NCBI RefSeq assembly: GCF_001245615.1
Contig: NZ_CWKH01000003.1
Span: 496,001-560,000, forward strand
DNA length: 64,000 nucleotides
Direction of reading: 5' to 3'
Source of the DNA: Mycolicibacterium neworleansense
Lineage (GTDB): Bacteria; Actinomycetota; Actinomycetes; Mycobacteriales; Mycobacteriaceae
Of the stretch, positions 60,366 through 64,000 are shown in pieces. Below the pieces are notes generated by a model. It did no database searches. It was not told the DNA's origin and saw nothing but the letters and a program-made list of their open reading frames with translations. Both the position numbers and the translations under genes were made by a program. The stretch's first letter is position 1. Every line of letters begins with the position of its first letter.

Positions 60366-61226
60366 ATGGACGCACCATTCATCGGAACCGAAGCGATCGC
60401 AGCCGGCGTTCTTACGCCAGGGCAACTGCGATGGCGTTATGCCGCCGCACATCCGCGCGTCTACCTACCGAAGGACGCCGTTCGATCACTGCGCGCCAAC
60501 ACCATGGCCGCATGGCTGTGGACCGGCCGCCGCGGGATCATCGCCGGTCGGGCAGCGGCGGCGCTGCACGGCGCGCAATGGGTTGACGACAATGCGCCTG
60601 TAGAGCTGATCGCCGAGCACGGACGTCGTCGGCCCGGCATCATCGTGCGCGAGGAGCGCATCAGTCCCGACGAGGTCTGCCGCATAGGCGATTTCAACGT
60701 CACCACGCCACTGCGAACCGCCCTTGATCTGGCTCGGTTTCTTCCCCGTGACGAGGCGGTCGCCCACCTCGACGCGCTGGCCATGGCGACGGGTGTCGAA
60801 GCCGGCCGAGTGCTCGAATTGGCTGCTCGCTTTCGCGGCCTGCGTGGAATCCGAGGTGCCCGGACAGCACTCGACCTGATGGATCCCGGCGGGCAATCTC
60901 CGAAAGAGACCTGGCTGCGGCTACTCCTCATCGATGCAGGTTTCCGACGCCCGCGCACGCAGATCCGAGTGAGCGACGGCTTCAACGAGGCATTCATCGA
61001 CATGGGTTATGACGACGTCAAGGTGGGCCTGGATTACGAAGGTAAGCACCACGCCACGGATCGACCGCGGTATGTGCATGACATCGGCCGCAGCGAACTC
61101 ATCGAACGTGAAGGCTGGATCGACATCCGAGTCGTCGCTGAACACAGCAAGGCGTTCATCCTTCACCGGGTTCGAGAGGCCTTTGCTCGACGCGGTGCTT
61201 CGCCGTTTCCTACTCCTGGGTCGTGA
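60366..61226 (+). CDS. DUF559-domain protein (VSR-like nuclease with AbiEi-like N-terminus)
   Basis: This 286-residue protein has an N-terminal winged-helix part (about 1-90, AIAAGVLTPGQLRWRYAAAHPRVYLP), the style seen in AbiEi-type antitoxins. The C-terminal DUF559 domain (about 195-280) has VGLDYEGKHHATDRPRYVHDIGRSE and IREREGWIDIRVV-type residues of a restriction-endonuclease fold. ATG 60366. Its last codons (FPTPGS) fall inside a palindromic repeat element, so the end of the gene has co-evolved with that DNA. It is bracketed by three related elements. Confidence 0.8.
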   Translation: MDAPFIGTEAIAAGVLTPGQLRWRYAAAHPRVYLPKDAVRSLRANTMAAWLWTGRRGIIAGRAAAALHGAQWVDDNAPVELIAEHGRRRPGIIVREERISPDEVCRIGDFNVTTPLRTALDLARFLPRDEAVAHLDALAMATGVEAGRVLELAARFRGLRGIRGARTALDLMDPGGQSPKETWLRLLLIDAGFRRPRTQIRVSDGFNEAFIDMGYDDVKVGLDYEGKHHATDRPRYVHDIGRSELIEREGWIDIRVVAEHSKAFILHRVREAFARRGASPFPTPGS

Positions 61227-61260
61227 TCGTGAGCCCGCCACAGTCCAGGTGTAGAAAGCC
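61205..61260. repeat. Palindromic element at the DUF559 3' end
   Basis: Left arm GTTTCCTACTCCTGGGTCG (61205-61223) runs into the stop codon of the DUF559 gene. The right arm CCAGGTGTAGAAAGCC (61245-61260) is its imperfect inverse. It is one of three elements carrying the TTTCxTAC-CCTGGGTCG motif. Confidence 0.8.
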
Positions 61261-61286
61261 GTGCAGGCACGCGCGGCAGCTGATCA

Positions 61287-61345
61287 CCGTTTCCTACGCC
61301 CGGGTCGCCAAACCACGCGATCAACAACCCAGGTGTAGGAAACGG
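61287..61345. repeat. Second downstream palindromic element
   Basis: CCGTTTCCTACGCCCGGG (61287-61304) and CCCAGGTGTAGGAAACGG (61328-61345) are inverted repeats with two mismatches over 18 bp and a 23-bp loop. It belongs to the same family as the two nearer elements. It stops 20 bp before the purH stop codon, so it may also act as a terminator for purH. Confidence 0.8.
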
Positions 61346-61364
61346 CGCACGCACCAACAGATAA

Positions 61365-62927
61365 CTAGTGAGCGAAATGCCTTGCGCCGGTGAGGTACAG
61401 CGTGATGCCGGCAGCCTCGGCGGCCGCAGTCACCTCGGCGTCACGCACCGATCCACCCGGGTGCACGATCGCCTTGACGCCGGCATTCGTCAGCGTCTCC
61501 AAGCCGTCGGGGAACGGGAAGAACGCATCGGAGGCGCCCACCGACCCGGCGACGCGGTCACCCGCACGCTGCACGGCCAGCCCGGCCGCGTCAACGCGAT
61601 TCACCTGTCCCATACCGACACCCACGGTCGCGCCGTCCTTGGCGACCACGATCGCGTTGGACTTCACCGCGCGGCAGGCCCGCCAGGCGAACACCAGATC
61701 ACTCAGTGTCTGCGGGTCGGCCGGCTCACCGGTGGCCAGGATCCAGTTCGCCGGATCGTCACCCGGGGCATCGAGAGCGTCGCGCTGCTGCAGCAGCACC
61801 CCACCACTGATCTGGCGCAGCTCGATGCCACCGACCAGCGGCTCGGAGGCCACCAGGATACGGATGTTCTTCTTGCGGGCCAGGATTTCGACCGCGCCGG
61901 GCTCATAGGCCGGGGCGATGATGACCTCGGTGAAGATGTCGGCGACCGTCTCGGCCATCTCGACGCTGACCTCGGTGTTGGAGGCGATGACGCCACCGAA
62001 CGCGCTCAGCGGATCACACTCGTGGGCCTTACGGTGCGCGTCGGCCACCGACTCCGACGAGATCGCGATGCCACACGGGTTGGCGTGCTTGATGATCGCC
62101 ACGCAGATCTCTTCGTGGTCGAACGCCGCCCGCCACGCCGCGTCAGCGTCGGTGTAGTTGTTGTAGGACATCTCCTTGCCGTGCAACTGCTCGGCCTGAG
62201 CCAGTCCGGGCCACGCGGAGTCGTCGCGGTACACCGCGGCCTGCTGATGCGGGTTCTCGCCGTAGCGCAGCACCGCACTGCGATGCCAGGTGCCACCGAA
62301 CCACTGCGGCAGCTTCTGGGCGGGCTCTTCCGGCGCCAGCGTCGACCCCATCCAGCTCGCCACCGCCACGTCGTACTCGGCGGTGTGCCGGAAGGCCAAG
62401 GACGCCAGGATCTTCCGCTCGGCCAAGGTGAAGCCACCGGCCCGCACCGCTGCCAGCACGCCGTCATAACCCAGGGGGTCGACCACGACGGCCACGCTCG
62501 GGTGGTTCTTGGCAGCTGCACGCACCATCGACGGGCCGCCGATGTCGATCTGCTCGACACACTCGTCCACCGATGCCCCGGACTCGACGGTCTCGGAGAA
62601 CGGGTACAGGTTCACCACCACGAGCTCGAACGCCTCGACCTCGAGTTCGGCCAGCGCGGCAACGTGTTCGGGCTTGCGGGTATCGGCCAGCAGACCGGCG
62701 TGCACCCGCGGGTGCAGGGTCTTGACCCGGCCGTCGAGCACCTCCGGGAAACCCGTCACGTCTTCCACCGGGGTCACCGGAACGCCAGCGGCGGCAATGG
62801 TTTTGGCGGTCGACCCGGTGGAGACGATGGCCACGCCCGCCTCGTGCAGGCCGCGGGCCAGATCGGCCAGGCCGGTCTTGTCATAGACACTGATCAGCGC
62901 TCGCCGGATCGGTTTCTTCTCGCTCAC
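61365..62927 (-). CDS. purH: Bifunctional AICAR transformylase / IMP cyclohydrolase
   Basis: This 520-residue enzyme has an N-terminal IMP cyclohydrolase domain ([38 protein letters not shown]) and a C-terminal transformylase (about 200-520, [34 protein letters not shown]). It does the last two steps of IMP synthesis in the cytoplasm. GTG 62927 overlaps the purN stop (GTGA), so the pair is translationally coupled. Length and motifs are normal. Confidence 0.96.
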   Translation of the reverse strand: MSEKKPIRRALISVYDKTGLADLARGLHEAGVAIVSTGSTAKTIAAAGVPVTPVEDVTGFPEVLDGRVKTLHPRVHAGLLADTRKPEHVAALAELEVEAFELVVVNLYPFSETVESGASVDECVEQIDIGGPSMVRAAAKNHPSVAVVVDPLGYDGVLAAVRAGGFTLAERKILASLAFRHTAEYDVAVASWMGSTLAPEEPAQKLPQWFGGTWHRSAVLRYGENPHQQAAVYRDDSAWPGLAQAEQLHGKEMSYNNYTDADAAWRAAFDHEEICVAIIKHANPCGIAISSESVADAHRKAHECDPLSAFGGVIASNTEVSVEMAETVADIFTEVIIAPAYEPGAVEILARKKNIRILVASEPLVGGIELRQISGGVLLQQRDALDAPGDDPANWILATGEPADPQTLSDLVFAWRACRAVKSNAIVVAKDGATVGVGMGQVNRVDAAGLAVQRAGDRVAGSVGASDAFFPFPDGLETLTNAGVKAIVHPGGSVRDAEVTAAAEAAGITLYLTGARHFAH

Positions 62928-63553
62928 CCTATGGTCGCCTTTCGTCCAGTCCAGGTCACGCCGCGGGTTGCCAGCGCGGCCAGCACATCCACCAGCAGTC
63001 GACGTTCGACCACCTTGATGCGCTCATGCAAAGTCTCTTCGGTGTCATCATCGAGCACCTCGATGGCCTGTTGGGCCAGAATCGGCCCGGTATCCATACC
63101 GGAGTCCACGAGATGCACGGTGCAGCCCGTCACCCGCACGCCGTAGGCCAATGCCTCGGGCACCGCGTGCGCCCCGGGAAACGCGGGCAGCAACGCCGGA
63201 TGAGTGTTGACCACCCGGCCCGGGAAGCGGGAAAGGAATTGGCTGCCCAGAATTTTCATGAACCCGGCCGAGACCACCAGATCCGGCTCGTGTTCGGCGG
63301 TGGCCGCGGTGAGTGCGGCATCCCAGGCGTCGCGCTCCGAATAGTCGCCCAACCGGACGGAGTAGGACGCCACCCCGGCCGACGATGCGATGTCCAGGGC
63401 GGCGCATTTGCGGTCGGTTCCGACGGCGACGACGCGCGCCGGATAGTCGTCGACGGCGGCAGCCAGTAGCGAGGCGAGCAACGACCCTGTCCCCGAAGCC
63501 AGCACTACCAGCCGTGCCGGTGCACTCGGAGGCACATGTAACGGTTGCTGCAC
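62924..63553 (-). CDS. purN: Phosphoribosylglycinamide formyltransferase
   Basis: This 209-residue GART has [16 protein letters not shown] (nucleotide loop), [31 protein letters not shown] (split; catalytic Asn-His) and [15 protein letters not shown] (formyl-folate side with Asp). GTG 63553 gives [17 protein letters not shown], the start used in mycobacterial relatives; an open frame continues eight codons further. It formylates GAR with 10-formyl-THF, the third step of purine synthesis. It sits 10 bp after perM. Confidence 0.94.
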   Translation of the reverse strand: MQQPLHVPPSAPARLVVLASGTGSLLASLLAAAVDDYPARVVAVGTDRKCAALDIASSAGVASYSVRLGDYSERDAWDAALTAATAEHEPDLVVSAGFMKILGSQFLSRFPGRVVNTHPALLPAFPGAHAVPEALAYGVRVTGCTVHLVDSGMDTGPILAQQAIEVLDDDTEETLHERIKVVERRLLVDVLAALATRGVTWTGRKATIG

Positions 63554-63563
63554 GCGCAGCAGC

Positions 63564-64000
63564 CTAGTCGCCCGCACGACGCGGCTGATCGCCGGTCACA
63601 TCGTCGTCGGGAATGTCGTCGACGATGAAGTGCTCCTCGGGATCGTCATCGAGGTCTTCGTAGCGCCGCGGACGTGGTTCGTAGACGGTTTCCTGCACGT
63701 CGTCGTAGTCCTCCGGCTCGTCCGCCGGGGGCTCCTCGGCCGACCATGACACCAACGGCTGGTCGGGTTCGGGCTCGGGTTCCGCTTCGATGTACTCGGA
63801 TTCGACCTCGTCGACGCACTCGTCGGCTTCGTCGAATTCGGGCTCGGGCACGGGCTCGGGCTCAGCCTGTGGCTCGGCCGGCTCAGGCGGTGCCGGCGTG
63901 GGCGGGGTCACAGGCTTGGGTTTGCGGGTCAAGCCACCAGACATCACCACCGTCAGCCCGCCGATACCGGCGAACCAGAGGAACACCGCCGGCGCGAACG
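63564..64000 (-). CDS. perM: PerM C-terminus (partial)
   Basis: The last 145 residues run off the right edge. A final membrane segment (VFLWFAGIGGLTVVMSGG) is followed by a basic RKPK turn and a long acidic Pro/Glu/Asp tail. This fits PerM (Rv0955), an integral membrane protein needed for division and persistence under Mg limitation or acid stress, whose gene is immediately upstream of purN-purH in mycobacteria. The N-terminal multi-span part (DUF6350) is outside the window. Confidence 0.85.
   Translation of the reverse strand, partial: FAPAVFLWFAGIGGLTVVMSGGLTRKPKPVTPPTPAPPEPAEPQAEPEPVPEPEFDEADECVDEVESEYIEAEPEPEPDQPLVSWSAEEPPADEPEDYDDVQETVYEPRPRRYEDLDDDPEEHFIVDDIPDDDVTGDQPRRAGD

Noticed and set aside
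60178..61356. The 6-bp TGGTGC/GCACCA ends as terminal inverted repeats of a 1.18-kb transposon.
   Set aside because: Six bases can occur by chance, and I see no target-site duplication; the palindromic elements are the stronger signal.
1..64000. CRISPR array or insertion sequence.
   Set aside because: I saw no regularly spaced direct repeats of 23-40 bp and no transposase-like protein on either strand.

Overview
The window is high-GC DNA with the gene content and order of a Mycobacterium chromosome. It is most likely a fast grower (Mycolicibacterium): it carries an MspA-type porin next to mprAB and follows the M. tuberculosis Rv0955-Rv0998 order with insertions. Recognisable anchors from left to right are the cAMP-regulated acetyltransferase Pat (Rv0998), glpR/rimJ/moeA1/galU (Rv0996-Rv0993), 5-FTHF cyclo-ligase (Rv0992), ruc (Rv0991), mscL, moaB2, pepD, mprB/mprA, rpmF, the fadE13-accD2-accA2-fadE12-echA7 block (Rv0976-Rv0971 type), a DUF1707 protein (Rv0966 type), the VWA/ChlI-ATPase pair (Rv0959/Rv0958), purH, purN and the C-terminus of perM (Rv0955).

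Layout. 1-2.7 kb: pat (cut by the window edge), modA with a coupled HTH/TOBE regulator, and a two-gene EspC-like/WXG-like secretion pair. 2.9-7.7 kb: SDR, crotonase and regulator genes, including an MmyB-type regulator divergent from an SDR. 7.8-13.3 kb: an accessory catabolic island with a TetR repressor and tandem operators, an unknown gene, an SDR and a P450 in one operon, converging on a second P450-TetR pair. 13.6-18.7 kb: tRNA-Ala and the glpR-rimJ-moeA1-galU operon. 18.7-22.8 kb: PucR regulator, CRP-site-preceded APC permease with a USP-like tail, and a tandem USP. 22.9-25.5 kb: anchored HNH nuclease, CIRCE-controlled ruc, SAF protein, mscL. 25.5-31.5 kb: mspC-like porin, a 52-codon small gene with a perfect CRP site, moaB2, pepD, mprBA, rpmF. 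31.7-40 kb: an AtuA/acyl-CoA carboxylase catabolic operon. 40-52 kb: secreted and accessory genes, including two PE-PPE-domain proteins with signal peptides and two tandem secreted paralogues of unknown function. 52-64 kb: LpqN-type lipoprotein, metallo-hydrolase, VWA and AAA proteins, a Ser/Thr kinase with an LpqN-like sensor, an esterase, a DUF559 protein bracketed by palindromic repeats, and purine genes.

The main result of reading the non-coding DNA is a shared element: two CTKAGAR-like half-sites set exactly 11 bp apart. It occurs upstream of mprA, pepD, the mspC-like porin and both secreted paralogues, always in the same orientation relative to the gene. This suggests a local MprA envelope-stress regulon that includes the uncharacterised secreted pair. 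Other strong regulatory elements are two perfect CRP palindromes, a CIRCE element, paired 16-bp operators at the P450 island and a perfect 16-bp inverted repeat between divergent genes near 52.87 kb. Start codons were chosen from ribosome binding sites, 4-bp overlaps and family lengths. Function calls rest on recognition of motifs and gene order, not on database searches.
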